A stretch of 55,306 nucleotides of DNA from the NCBI GenBank assembly GCA_902614975.1, contig CACMND010000008.1, positions 1 to 55,306 of the forward strand, read 5' to 3'. This DNA is from an uncultured Pelagibacteraceae bacterium. Lineage in GTDB: Bacteria; Pseudomonadota; Alphaproteobacteria; Pelagibacterales; Pelagibacteraceae. Position 1 is the first letter of the stretch; every line of letters starts with the position of its first letter. The notes beneath the pieces were generated by a model, which saw only the letters and a program-made list of their open reading frames with translations, ran no database searches and was not told where the DNA came from. Both the position numbers and the translations under genes were made by a program. This document shows positions 25,378-34,439 of this stretch, one piece after another.

Positions 25378-26594
25378 ATGACACCAAATTTTTTCCAACA
25401 AAAAAAGCATTAGTTACTGTAATAGCTGCATCTGTTGTTGTTATTATTGCATTAGGAATAAGACAAACTTTTGGAATGTTTTATTTTGATTTTGCAACTG
25501 ATTTAGATATCACCATAACACAGTTCGGCTTTACAATGGGATTACAGCTCTTATTGTGGGGTGTTTTCAGTCCTATGTTTGGAATTATTACGGATAAGTA
25601 TGGTGGTAATATTGCAATCTTTATTGGTTTTGTTTTTTATTTGTTAGCAATTTTATTGTTTTATTCAGGTTTTAATACTGGTTATTATTTTACTATAACA
25701 ATTGGAATATTAGTTGGTGTTGGACTGGGTTCTACAGCTATCAGTATACCTGTTTCAGTTGTTGCAAAACATTTTCCAGTATCAAGCAGAACAATAGCAA
25801 CAGGAATAGTAACCTCAGCAGGATCTTTTGGATATTTTATATCACCATTAATCACTAGATATTCACTTGTTGAACATGGGTGGGAAAATACAATGCTCTT
25901 TTTCTGTTTCTTTTTAGGTCTAGGATTAATAGTAGCATTATTTGTTTCAACACCAAAAATACCTGTCGGTACAAATCAAAATAACAATCAAACAGCTAGA
26001 GAAGCTTTAAAAGAGGCTTTTTCAAATAAAAGTTACATCTATCTTACTTTAGGTTTCTTTGTATGCGGTTGGCACATTGCTTTAGTAGCAACTCATATAC
26101 CCACTTACATGATTGATAAAGGATTACCAGATTGGTGTGCAGCAATGGTTTTGGCGTTAATTGGACTTTTTAATATGGTTGGAACAATTACAAGTGGATA
26201 TCTTGCAACTAGATACAGTCAAAAAATTTTATTAAGTGCAATTTATCTATTAAGAGGAGTATCAATTATTTATTTCATATTCCTACCACCAAGTGTTTTT
26301 AATTCAGTAATCTTTGGAATAACATTTGGAATGTTGTGGCTATCAACAGTTCCACCAACAAATGGAATAATAGGCAAGGTATTTGGAACTAAGTATATCG
26401 GATTATTATATGGAATTGTTTTTGTAAGTCATCAAATTGGATCTTTTTTAGGAGCTTATTTGAGTGGAGTTTTCTACGAACTTAACGGCAATTTTGATTA
26501 TGCTTGGTACATATCTATCGCATTATCTATTTTTGCTGGTTTGATACATTTACCTATAAAAGAGAAGCCAATTGAAAGACCGCAAATCGCATAA
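25374..26594 (+). CDS. MFS transporter (OxlT-like)
   Basis: 406 residues with twelve hydrophobic helices. GIRQTFGMFYFDFATDLDITITQFGF and LWGVFSPMFGIITDKYGGN form the first repeat and the inter-helix 2-3 loop typical of the oxalate/formate-antiporter-like MFS group (monocarboxylate-type). It overlaps metC by the ATGA arrangement and its 3' end overlaps pabB by 23 bases. Substrate unknown; the folate-operon context does not settle it. Confidence 0.88.
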   Translation: MNDTKFFPTKKALVTVIAASVVVIIALGIRQTFGMFYFDFATDLDITITQFGFTMGLQLLLWGVFSPMFGIITDKYGGNIAIFIGFVFYLLAILLFYSGFNTGYYFTITIGILVGVGLGSTAISIPVSVVAKHFPVSSRTIATGIVTSAGSFGYFISPLITRYSLVEHGWENTMLFFCFFLGLGLIVALFVSTPKIPVGTNQNNNQTAREALKEAFSNKSYIYLTLGFFVCGWHIALVATHIPTYMIDKGLPDWCAAMVLALIGLFNMVGTITSGYLATRYSQKILLSAIYLLRGVSIIYFIFLPPSVFNSVIFGITFGMLWLSTVPPTNGIIGKVFGTKYIGLLYGIVFVSHQIGSFLGAYLSGVFYELNGNFDYAWYISIALSIFAGLIHLPIKEKPIERPQIA

Positions 26595-27786
26595 ACTTAA
26601 ATTTAACCCGTATTTAGAAAAACTTTATCAGTCGGATAAGCCACTGATAATCTACAAAGTTGATAATGGTTATGACATTTATACAGATTTTTCTAAAAAA
26701 ATAAATTTAACAAAAAAAAATATAAATAAATTTTTAAACTCTTTTGAAAGAACGAAATATAAAAAAGAAACTGATCAATATGTTGGTTTTTTTGGATATG
26801 AAATTTTAAATTATTTACTTGGTATTAAAATTAGCAAACAGTCTAAAAATGATTTTTATAAAGGAGTTTTTTACAAACCAGAAACAATCATTAAAATAAG
26901 AGATAATATTTCAATATTTTCAAATAAAAAAAAGCACGAATTTAATAATTATTTTAAACCAACTAAAATTTTATCACCTTTTAAGTTAAATATTAAATAT
27001 CAAAAATACAAAAAAATATTTGATATTTTTTCAAAAAAAATAAGACAAGGAGAAACATATCAAATAAAAATTTGTACAAAATATCGTAATAAATCTTCAA
27101 TAAATCCAATTAATTTTTTCTGGAGATTAATGAAGTCAAATGCTTCTCCAGAATCTTTTATGATAAGAGATAAAAATTATTCTATTGTAAGCTGCTCACC
27201 TGAAACTTTATTATTAAAAAAAGGTAACAAAATCATTACCAAGCCTATTGCTGGCACATTAAGAAAAAGTAAAAAATCTAACAGATCTAGTGCCTTAAAG
27301 TTTTTTAGAAATAACATTAAAGAGACTAAAGAACATAATATGATTGTTGATATGGAAAGAAGTGATTTATCCAGAGTTTGTATTCCAGGAACAGTAAAAA
27401 TTGATAAAGAAAAATATGTTGAGGAATACAGACACCTATTTCATTATGTTACAACCATATCTGGAAGCCTATTAAAAGATATGACTATAAAAAATATTAT
27501 CAAATCTATGATGCCTGGTGGATCAGTCATAGGCTGTCCTAAAATAAGAACATTGGAACTATTAAATCAACAAGAAAAAGAGAATAGAAATATTTTTACA
27601 GGTAGTTTTGGCTATATAAAATTTAATAAAGATATGAGATTTAACATAATAATAAGATCTATATTAAATTATAAAAATACATCTGAAATATCTGCAGCAT
27701 CTGGTGTTGTATTAGATAGTGCAGCAAAAAAAGAATTTAATGAAAATTTTATCAAAGCAAAATCATTATTAGAATTATTTAAATGA
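26572..27786 (+). CDS. pabB: Chorismate-utilising enzyme, PabB/TrpE component I
   Basis: 404 residues from a TTG start that overlaps the MFS gene. The chorismate-binding fold shows IRQGETYQIKICTKY, SPETLLLKKGNKIITKPIAGTLR, KEHNMIVDMERSDLSRVC, and PGGSVIGCPKIRTLELLNQQE. Neighbouring pabA and pabC support p-aminobenzoate synthesis for folate. However, residue 227 in PIAGT is Ala, where E. coli-type PabB has the nucleophilic Lys (PIKGT) and TrpE has Ala. So it is either a Lys-less ADC synthase or an anthranilate synthase-like enzyme. Confidence 0.85.
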   Translation: MKDRKSHKLKFNPYLEKLYQSDKPLIIYKVDNGYDIYTDFSKKINLTKKNINKFLNSFERTKYKKETDQYVGFFGYEILNYLLGIKISKQSKNDFYKGVFYKPETIIKIRDNISIFSNKKKHEFNNYFKPTKILSPFKLNIKYQKYKKIFDIFSKKIRQGETYQIKICTKYRNKSSINPINFFWRLMKSNASPESFMIRDKNYSIVSCSPETLLLKKGNKIITKPIAGTLRKSKKSNRSSALKFFRNNIKETKEHNMIVDMERSDLSRVCIPGTVKIDKEKYVEEYRHLFHYVTTISGSLLKDMTIKNIIKSMMPGGSVIGCPKIRTLELLNQQEKENRNIFTGSFGYIKFNKDMRFNIIIRSILNYKNTSEISAASGVVLDSAAKKEFNENFIKAKSLLELFK

Positions 27787-28349
27787 TTTATATAATAGAC
27801 CACCAGGATTCATTCACATGGAATGTCGTTCATCAATTCTCTCAGTTTGATAAAGTTTATTGTTCAAATTATTTTGAAATAAATAACAGTTTATTAAATA
27901 AATCTAATACAATTGTATTATCTCCTGGACCTGGTTCACCCAAAGATTACCCCAATACTTCAAAAATTTATAATAAATTTAAAGGAAGAAAAAAAATCAT
28001 AGGAATTTGCTTAGGGTATCAGCAAATATTACATTGTGAAAATGCCAAAATTATTCAACAAAGGAGAATATTCCATGGTTATCAATCTGAAGTAAAAGTT
28101 GTTTCGAATAAATCCATCTTTAGAAAGAATTCCAAATTTAAAGTAGGAAGATATCATTCACTTAAGCTTCATGAGCCATTTACCAAAGAAAATTTTGATA
28201 TTACCATGAGATGCGCTAAAACTAATATTGCTATGGCTTTTGAAAACAAAAGAGATGATGTATATGGTTTTCAATTTCATCCAGAATCTTTTTTAACAAC
28301 AAATGGTAAAATTCTTATTAAAAAAATCTTACAGTCGAAAAGATCTTAA
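27783..28349 (+). CDS. pabA: PabA/TrpG glutamine amidotransferase component II
   Basis: 188 residues, class-I amidotransferase. Opening MIYIIDHQDSFTWNVV, oxyanion strand VLSPGPGSP, nucleophile Cys76 in GICLGYQQ, and His166/Glu168 in FQFHPES complete the triad. It supplies ammonia from glutamine to the component I enzyme, whose gene overlaps it by four bases. The 3' end overlaps pabC by 47 bases. Confidence 0.92.
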   Translation: MIYIIDHQDSFTWNVVHQFSQFDKVYCSNYFEINNSLLNKSNTIVLSPGPGSPKDYPNTSKIYNKFKGRKKIIGICLGYQQILHCENAKIIQQRRIFHGYQSEVKVVSNKSIFRKNSKFKVGRYHSLKLHEPFTKENFDITMRCAKTNIAMAFENKRDDVYGFQFHPESFLTTNGKILIKKILQSKRS

Positions 28350-29079
28350 AGAAAAAGAATTTAAAGATCTATGGAATGCCCATGGGGTATTTACAACTAT
28401 GTGGATCTATGGAAAGCCTCAAAAGATTTTATTTTTTAAAGAACACATGACTAATCTTATTAGGTCTACTAAAAATTATAAAATTCATGATCGAAATTTA
28501 AAAAGAAATATATTTAAAATAATTAAATCGAATTTAAATAAACAAAAAAATTATAATCATTTATTGAGAATTGCGGTTACCAAAAGTTTAATTTCTATTT
28601 CTTTGAGAGATAAATTAAAAATTAAAAAAAATCTCCAGTTAAAGTTAGTAAATTATAATAGAATTAAGCCTGAGCATAAAAATCTGAAGTATAAATTTAT
28701 TTTAAAAAGTTTATCTAAAATGGATAACACAAAATCTGATATTGCTCTTTGCTCAAATGGAAAAATTCTAGAAACAGGCACTTCAAATATTATTTTCATT
28801 AAAGATAATAAATACTATTCACCTATAAGAAAATTTTATCGAGGAGTTAATCTTAGGTTTTTTGAAAAAAATTTTAGTATAAAAAAAACCAATATTAATA
28901 TTAATAATTTAAATCAATATGAGGAAATACTTCTAATCGGATCTGGAAAAGGAGTTTCCACAGTTTCATCTATAAAAGAAAAAAACTGGAATAGAAAAAA
29001 ATATAAATCCTATGAAACTTTTGTAAGTAAATATAAAACTCAAATACTTAAACAAAAAAAATTGAGTAATTATTTATGA
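28303..29079 (+). CDS. pabC: Class-IV PLP aminotransferase / aminodeoxychorismate lyase
   Basis: 258 residues, fold-type IV. LWNAHGVFTTMWIYGKPQKILFFKEHMTNL matches the N-terminal region of the family, and the stretch SDIALCSNGKILETGTSNIIFIKDNKYYSP contains the N--I-ETG--N motif that holds PLP. The only upstream Met in frame lies inside pabA, giving a 47-base overlap, so the start is less certain than the product. It should cleave aminodeoxychorismate to p-aminobenzoate and pyruvate; a branched-chain aminotransferase-like role is the alternative. Confidence 0.82.
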   Translation: MVKFLLKKSYSRKDLKEKEFKDLWNAHGVFTTMWIYGKPQKILFFKEHMTNLIRSTKNYKIHDRNLKRNIFKIIKSNLNKQKNYNHLLRIAVTKSLISISLRDKLKIKKNLQLKLVNYNRIKPEHKNLKYKFILKSLSKMDNTKSDIALCSNGKILETGTSNIIFIKDNKYYSPIRKFYRGVNLRFFEKNFSIKKTNININNLNQYEEILLIGSGKGVSTVSSIKEKNWNRKKYKSYETFVSKYKTQILKQKKLSNYL

Positions 29080-29474
29080 GAAATCCTAATAATCCATGCA
29101 TATTCTGTTTTACAAAGAAAAAGGAATATCTTTTTGAAAATGAACTAGCTTATGCAACTACTGACACGTACCCTGTATCAAAATTTCATTCACTTATAAT
29201 TCCAAAGCGGTGTGTTAAAAATTATTTTGATCTAACCTCAAAAGAAATCTTAGCGTGCAATAAATTAATAAAGAAACTAAAAAAAAAAATTGAAATGAAA
29301 GATAAATCTGTAAAAGGTTTTAATATTGGTACCAATTCGGGCAAGGTTGCTGGACAATCTATTAATCATTGTCACATTCATCTGATTCCAAGACGAAAAA
29401 ATGATGTTAAAAATCCTCAAGGTGGTGTTCGAGCTGTAATTTCTGCTAAACAGCATTATGTGAGGAAAAAGTAA
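29076..29474 (+). CDS. HIT-family nucleotide hydrolase/transferase
   Basis: 132 residues with the histidine triad QSINHCHIHLIPRR near residue 113 and an N-terminal zinc-like CIFC. HINT/Fhit-type enzymes hydrolyse nucleotide phosphoramidates or dinucleoside polyphosphates. Its ATG overlaps the pabC stop (ATGA), ending the metC-pab operon. TIM-like HIT members that act on adenylyl-sulfate exist in the superfamily; the aprMBA operon starts 107 bases further on, which is worth noting without implying a link. Confidence 0.9.
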   Translation: MRNPNNPCIFCFTKKKEYLFENELAYATTDTYPVSKFHSLIIPKRCVKNYFDLTSKEILACNKLIKKLKKKIEMKDKSVKGFNIGTNSGKVAGQSINHCHIHLIPRRKNDVKNPQGGVRAVISAKQHYVRKK

Positions 29475-29580
29475 CTTTTATTAACATTTTTTTATTGAGA
29501 TGAGATTATTAGTCAGTTGAACTAATATTTTTTATAGATTAAGAGCTTAGATTAGTATTATATTTAGCGGAGATAATAAT

Positions 29581-30375
29581 ATGTTCACAACCAATCCATT
29601 TGCTGTTCTTTCTTCAACAGTTCCTTCAATTGCTTTGCAAGCATTTGTTTTGTTGATGTTAGCGTTAGTAGTGATTGGAACACTGATGGATATTATTCAT
29701 AAGAAGAATGTAAAATATTTTTTTAATAATGCTAAAAAAGCAAAAAAAGCAGCAAGTAGAGAATTAAGTCTTGGCGAGAAAACAGCGATAATTTCTAAAA
29801 CTGTAGTACATGATATTGGAACTACATCTGAATTAGGTTTGGGTAAAAGAAGATTTGCACATGTATTAGGAATGTATGGAACAATATTATTTTGGATTGG
29901 TTCAGGCGTTATGATATTTGGATATTCTTCTCCTAATGCTGTAACCCCAACTATTTGGCCAATCATTTGGCACGCTGGTGCAATTTTAACTTGCCTTGGA
30001 GCTTATTGGTTTTGGTTTTTTTTAAGAGTAGATGTATCTGCTGAAGCTCACTCAGTTTTTAGAATCATAAAAGCAGATTTATTTGTTTTAGCTTTAGTAT
30101 TGTCTTCTACGTTTGGTTTAGCCTGGTCGTATTTCCAATATTCAGGATCTACTGGTTTAAGTATTTTATTTTTAATTTTGTTTGCAGTTGCTAACATAGT
30201 TTTATTTGGAGGAGTTTACTGGTCTAAATTTGCTCATATGTTCTATAAACCAGGTGCTGCAATTCAAAAAAATTTAGCAGAAGCAGATGGTTCAAGAGAT
30301 AATTTGCCTCCACCTGCAGATGCACCAGAACAATTTGGACTTGGAATTAAACGTGAGGCACCAAAGCACTATTAA
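29581..30375 (+). CDS. aprM: AprM, membrane partner of APS reductase
   Basis: 264 residues with about six hydrophobic helices, starting MFTTNPFAVLSSTVPSIALQ and ending in a soluble tail (FGLGIKREAPKHY). Position directly before aprB and aprA identifies it as AprM, the membrane protein that replaces the Qmo complex in many sulfur-oxidising and SAR11-type bacteria. It probably links AprBA to the quinone pool. GGAG bases precede the start within an AT-rich leader; no operator is obvious. Confidence 0.9.
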   Translation: MFTTNPFAVLSSTVPSIALQAFVLLMLALVVIGTLMDIIHKKNVKYFFNNAKKAKKAASRELSLGEKTAIISKTVVHDIGTTSELGLGKRRFAHVLGMYGTILFWIGSGVMIFGYSSPNAVTPTIWPIIWHAGAILTCLGAYWFWFFLRVDVSAEAHSVFRIIKADLFVLALVLSSTFGLAWSYFQYSGSTGLSILFLILFAVANIVLFGGVYWSKFAHMFYKPGAAIQKNLAEADGSRDNLPPPADAPEQFGLGIKREAPKHY

Positions 30376-30414
30376 TATGATTGATAAAATTTTAAAGAAA
30401 GGTAATAAGTAGAT

Positions 30415-30885
30415 ATGTCAACTTTTGTATACATGACGAGATGTGATGGTTGTGGTCATTGCGTAGATATATGTCCATCAGATATCATGCACATAGACGA
30501 AACTATTAGAAGAGCAAAAAATATAGAACCAAATTTTTGTTGGGAATGCTATTCATGCGTAAAGGCATGTCCTAATCATGCAATTGACGTAAGAGGATAT
30601 GCTGACTTTGCTCCAATGGGTCATAGTGTAAGAGTTAGAAGAGAAGAAGAAAAAGGAACTATTTCTTGGAGAATTAAATTTAGAAATGGTACAGAGAAAA
30701 ATTTTGTATCACCAATAACAACAAAACCTTGGGGAAAATTCATACCAAAATTAGCTGAAGCCGATACTCCTAATCAAGGAGAGATTAATTCACAAATTTT
30801 ATATAATGAACCACACGGTTTAAATACTGAAAAAGATTTACCAACTTTAGATAAGAATTCATTTAAGCAAGGCGTTTATTATTAA
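30415..30885 (+). CDS. aprB: Adenylylsulfate reductase beta subunit
   Basis: 156 residues. Two 4Fe-4S sites: CDGCGHCVDICPSD and CWECYSCVKACPNHAID near the N-terminus, followed by the extended tail that wraps the alpha subunit. It carries electrons between AprA's FAD and AprM. Its stop overlaps the aprA ATG by one base. In SAR11, which lacks sulfate assimilation, the complex most likely runs in the oxidative direction, sulfite + AMP to APS. Confidence 0.96.
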   Translation: MSTFVYMTRCDGCGHCVDICPSDIMHIDETIRRAKNIEPNFCWECYSCVKACPNHAIDVRGYADFAPMGHSVRVRREEEKGTISWRIKFRNGTEKNFVSPITTKPWGKFIPKLAEADTPNQGEINSQILYNEPHGLNTEKDLPTLDKNSFKQGVYY

Positions 30886-32744
30886 TGGCTAAGCATAAAA
30901 CAATCATTGAAGAATGTGATGTACTAGTTGTTGGTGGAGGTATGGCTGGAACAGGCGCTACCTTTGAGGCAAGACACTGGGGAAGAGATTTAAAAATAAT
31001 CTGTGTTGAAAAAGCGAACATAGACAGAAGTGGTGCTGTTGCACAAGGTCTTTACGCTATTAACTGTTATATGGGAATGCAGTGGGGTGAGAATATGCCA
31101 GAGGACCATGTACGATACGCTAGAAATGATTTGATGGGTCTTGTTAGAGAAGATTTAGGTTATGACATGGCACGTCATGTAGATTCAACTGTTCACATGT
31201 TTGATGAATGGGGTCTTCCAATGATGAAAAATAAAGAAACTGGAAGATATCAAAGAGAAGGTAAGTGGCAAATAATGATACACGGCGAAAGTTACAAACC
31301 AATTGTAGCTGAAGCTGCAAAAAAATCTGCTGATAAAATTTATAACAGAATAATGATTACTCATCTTTTAAAAGATGAAAAAAATCCAAACAGAATAGCT
31401 GGTGCAGTTGGCTTTAATGTTAGAACTGGAAATTTTCACGTATTTAAATCTAGAACAGTAGTTGTTTCTGCTGGAGGAGCATCGCACATATTTAAACCAA
31501 GAGCAGTTGGTGAAGGCATGGGTAGAACATGGTATGCGCCTTGGAGTAATGGATCTGCTTATGCATTACCTATTCAAGCAGGTGCAAAAATGACTCAAAT
31601 GGAAAATAGAATTGTACTTTGTAGATTTAAAGATGGTTATGGTCCAGTTGGAGCATATTTCCTTCATTTAAAAACATATACTCAAAACGCTAATGGCGAA
31701 AATTATGAGAAGAAATGGTATGAAGCTACTAAAGAATTAGTAGGTGAATATATAGACCATCATCCAACACCAACTTGTTTAAGAAATCACGCATTTATTC
31801 AAGAAACAGCTGCAGGTGGTGGACCAATTCACATGGTTACAAAAGAAGCATTCCAAGACCCACACTTAGAAACAGTTGGATGGGAAAATTTCTTAGGAAT
31901 GACGGTTGGACAAGCGGTAGTTTGGGCATCTCAAAATATTGATCCAAAATACACAAATCCTGAATTAACAACTTCAGAACCATATGTAATGGGATCTCAT
32001 GCTACATGTTCAGGAGCATGGGTTAGTGGTCCAGAAGATATAGCGCCTGATGAATATTTCTGGGGATACAATAGAATGATGACTATCGATGGATTATTTG
32101 GAGCAGGAGATGCAGTTGGTGGAAGTGCTCATAAGTTTTCATCTGGTTCATTTACAGAAGGAAGGTTAGCATCTAAAGCTGCTGTTAAATATATTCAAGA
32201 TAAAAAGGCTGATGATATCGAAGTTTCTGATGCACAATTAGAGAAGCTTAAAGAAGAAATATTTAAGCCAATTGAGAACTATACCGTGGGAAGAAATGAA
32301 ATTACTGGAGGAACTGTTTCTCCAAGCTATATTTTACCTATACAAGGACTACAAAGACTACAAAAAATTATGGATGAATATTGTGGTGGATTAACAAATA
32401 ATTACATGACAAATGATAATCTACTTAAAAAAGGCTTAGAACAGCTACAATTACTTCAAGAAGACTTAGATCATGTAGGAGCTGAAGATTATCACCAATT
32501 GATGAGAGCATGGGAACTTAAGCATAGAGCTGTAACATCAGAATGTGTTGCTCATCACACTTTATTTAGAGAAGAAACGCGTTGGCCAGGCTATTATTAT
32601 AGAGGCGATCATATGAAACTTGATGATGAAAACTGGCACTGTTTAACTGTTTCTAGAAGAGATCCTGAAACTGGAAAATTTGAAATGGAGAAAAAGCCTG
32701 TTTATCATATCGTTGATGATAAAGAGAAGAAGCAAGCTTCCTGA
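30885..32744 (+). CDS. aprA: Adenylylsulfate reductase alpha subunit
   Basis: 619 residues, full length. FAD-binding CDVLVVGGGMAGTGATFEAR near the start, the GMGRTWYAPWSNGSAYALP and ETAAGGGPIHMVTKEAF active-site segments, GAGDAVGGSAHKFSSGSFTEGR, and the C-terminal helical domain. It forms or cleaves APS at the flavin. The gene set lacks sat (ATP sulfurylase) in this window, so APS's fate is not visible here; sulfite from Xsc or SuyAB is the likely substrate. A 116-residue orphan follows 9 bases later. Confidence 0.97.
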   Translation: MAKHKTIIEECDVLVVGGGMAGTGATFEARHWGRDLKIICVEKANIDRSGAVAQGLYAINCYMGMQWGENMPEDHVRYARNDLMGLVREDLGYDMARHVDSTVHMFDEWGLPMMKNKETGRYQREGKWQIMIHGESYKPIVAEAAKKSADKIYNRIMITHLLKDEKNPNRIAGAVGFNVRTGNFHVFKSRTVVVSAGGASHIFKPRAVGEGMGRTWYAPWSNGSAYALPIQAGAKMTQMENRIVLCRFKDGYGPVGAYFLHLKTYTQNANGENYEKKWYEATKELVGEYIDHHPTPTCLRNHAFIQETAAGGGPIHMVTKEAFQDPHLETVGWENFLGMTVGQAVVWASQNIDPKYTNPELTTSEPYVMGSHATCSGAWVSGPEDIAPDEYFWGYNRMMTIDGLFGAGDAVGGSAHKFSSGSFTEGRLASKAAVKYIQDKKADDIEVSDAQLEKLKEEIFKPIENYTVGRNEITGGTVSPSYILPIQGLQRLQKIMDEYCGGLTNNYMTNDNLLKKGLEQLQLLQEDLDHVGAEDYHQLMRAWELKHRAVTSECVAHHTLFREETRWPGYYYRGDHMKLDDENWHCLTVSRRDPETGKFEMEKKPVYHIVDDKEKKQAS

Positions 32745-32753
32745 CCATTTTAG

Positions 32754-33104
32754 ATGAGTATTGTCGACAAATCAGACGAAGAAATCATTAAAATTGCTGA
32801 TCCTATCTGGCATAACATGGTCAGATGTTCCAACATGAAGGACTATGGTGGTTTTACCAGGGATTTATCATCACAAATGCTTTATGGAGCCAACGAAGTA
32901 GAGCTCGGTAAGCAATGGGCGAGCAATAAGCTGATCTCAAGCCTTAAAGAAGGGTGTAAGGCTATAGGCTGTCTGAGAAGAGGCTTGTACGTAACTGTTA
33001 TCTATAAACAAAACAGTACAGAGATACCAGGAGACTTTTTAGGCCGACTTGTCCTTGGAGAAGAGGGAGATGAGGTCAAAGTCTTCGGGGCAACTATTTT
33101 TTAA
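32754..33104 (+). CDS. Unrecognised 116-residue protein directly after aprA
   Basis: 116 residues, soluble, beginning MSIVDKSDEEIIKIADPIWH. It contains KEGCKAIGCLRRGLYVTVIY with two Cys four apart and an N-terminal helical part. No family comes to mind. Its base composition is visibly richer in G and C than its neighbours (many GTC, CTG, AGG codons), which hints at a different origin. It lies 9 bases after aprA, so probably co-transcribed, though no clear ribosome binding site is seen. Confidence 0.8.
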   Translation: MSIVDKSDEEIIKIADPIWHNMVRCSNMKDYGGFTRDLSSQMLYGANEVELGKQWASNKLISSLKEGCKAIGCLRRGLYVTVIYKQNSTEIPGDFLGRLVLGEEGDEVKVFGATIF

Positions 33105-33155
33105 ATTTAATTAAATATTATTTGCATTTAATATAACTTGTGGTATTTCGCGGGT

Positions 33156-33302
33156 ATGCTTCAAGCTTTTAATCAAAATATTAAGAAAATCCCTTTATTA
33201 GTTTCAAATCAGCTTTCAAAAATAATTAAATCTTTTCTTTATCTTTTTATATTTTTTACTTGGGCAATTATAATACTAGGAACATTTCAAAATTTTATTT
33301 AA
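33156..33302 (+). CDS. Small single-helix membrane protein
   Basis: A 48-residue frame with an amphipathic basic N-half (MLQAFNQNIKKIPLLVSNQL) and a hydrophobic helix at about 27-44. It fills the gap between the aprA-associated orphan and the TSUP gene. The bases before its ATG (GCGGGT) could bind 16S rRNA weakly. Function unknown. Confidence 0.45.
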   Translation: MLQAFNQNIKKIPLLVSNQLSKIIKSFLYLFIFFTWAIIILGTFQNFI

Positions 33303-33353
33303 TTTATTCTTATAATCATTGACTTTAGATTATGAGAGGAATAGTTAGATTAT

Positions 33354-34439
33354 ATGGAATATTTTCTTCCAATAGCTCAAGTCGAGATTAACATACTCTT
33401 TATATTTGGTTTAAGTTTAGCAGTTGGTATTCTTTCAGGATTATTTGGTGTAGGCGGAGGATTTTTAATGACACCGTTTTTAATATTTTTAGGTATTCCA
33501 CCTGCTTATGCAGTACCAAATGAAGCAAGCAATATTTTAGGTACATCGGTATCTGGTTCAACTACTCATTATTTAAAAGGTACATTAGATTATAAAATGG
33601 GATTGATGATTGTAATCGGAGGAACTATTGGAACTTTACTTGGGATCTTAACTTTTTCTTATTTTCAAGATATTGGAAAAATAAACATCGTTATCTCTTT
33701 AGCCTACATGTACATCTTAGCTATACTTGGAACTTTAATGCTTATTCAAGGAGTATCAGAAATTGATAAGGCTAGAAAAAAAATTATTGTTAGAAAAAAA
33801 TTACATACTCATTATTGGATACATGGACTACCCTTTAGAATGCGTTTTAAAAAATCAAAAGTTTATGAAAGTGCATTTACTCCAATTATTATTGGATTAA
33901 TTGTTGGTTATATTGCAGCAATTATGGGAGTGGGTGGTGCATTTATATTGGTTCCTGCAATGATTTATATTATTGGAATGCCAACAAAACTAATTCCTGG
34001 TACATCTTTGTTTGTTACAATATTTGTTAGTGCAATCGTAACTGTCCTTCATGCTTTTAATTATGGAACAATTGATCTTGTTTTAGTTTTTGTACTTATA
34101 CTTGGCTCAATTATTGGTGTTCAGTTTGGTCAAAAAATTGGTGAAAAAGTTGATAGCTCAGAATTTAAAACAATCTTAGCAGTACTTTTATTATTAGTTG
34201 GAATTGCAATCGCTTATGACACTTTTATTAAAGATGATGTAATTGTTGAAACGGTAGTAAATGGAACTAAAAACCTTGGTAACATTGCACAGTTTATTTT
34301 AGATTATTCTAAAGACCTTCCAGTTTTTTATGGACTCACATCAGTTGTATTAGCAGTAGTTCTTGGTATTGGAGCTGCAATTTTAAGAAATTATATTTCT
34401 AAGTGGAATAAAGCAAGAGAAGCTAAGCTTAAAGCTTAG
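33354..34439 (+). CDS. TauE/SafE (TSUP) family exporter, long form
   Basis: 361 residues, about nine hydrophobic helices. [26 protein letters not shown] and the second-repeat copy [21 protein letters not shown] are the TSUP hallmarks. A ~45-residue cytosolic basic loop and an extra C-terminal helix make it longer than the protein at 14358. It sits between aprMBA and suyBA, and converges with suyB by four bases. Export of sulfite or a sulfonate by-product is the best supported role. Confidence 0.9.
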   Translation: MEYFLPIAQVEINILFIFGLSLAVGILSGLFGVGGGFLMTPFLIFLGIPPAYAVPNEASNILGTSVSGSTTHYLKGTLDYKMGLMIVIGGTIGTLLGILTFSYFQDIGKINIVISLAYMYILAILGTLMLIQGVSEIDKARKKIIVRKKLHTHYWIHGLPFRMRFKKSKVYESAFTPIIIGLIVGYIAAIMGVGGAFILVPAMIYIIGMPTKLIPGTSLFVTIFVSAIVTVLHAFNYGTIDLVLVFVLILGSIIGVQFGQKIGEKVDSSEFKTILAVLLLLVGIAIAYDTFIKDDVIVETVVNGTKNLGNIAQFILDYSKDLPVFYGLTSVVLAVVLGIGAAILRNYISKWNKAREAKLKA

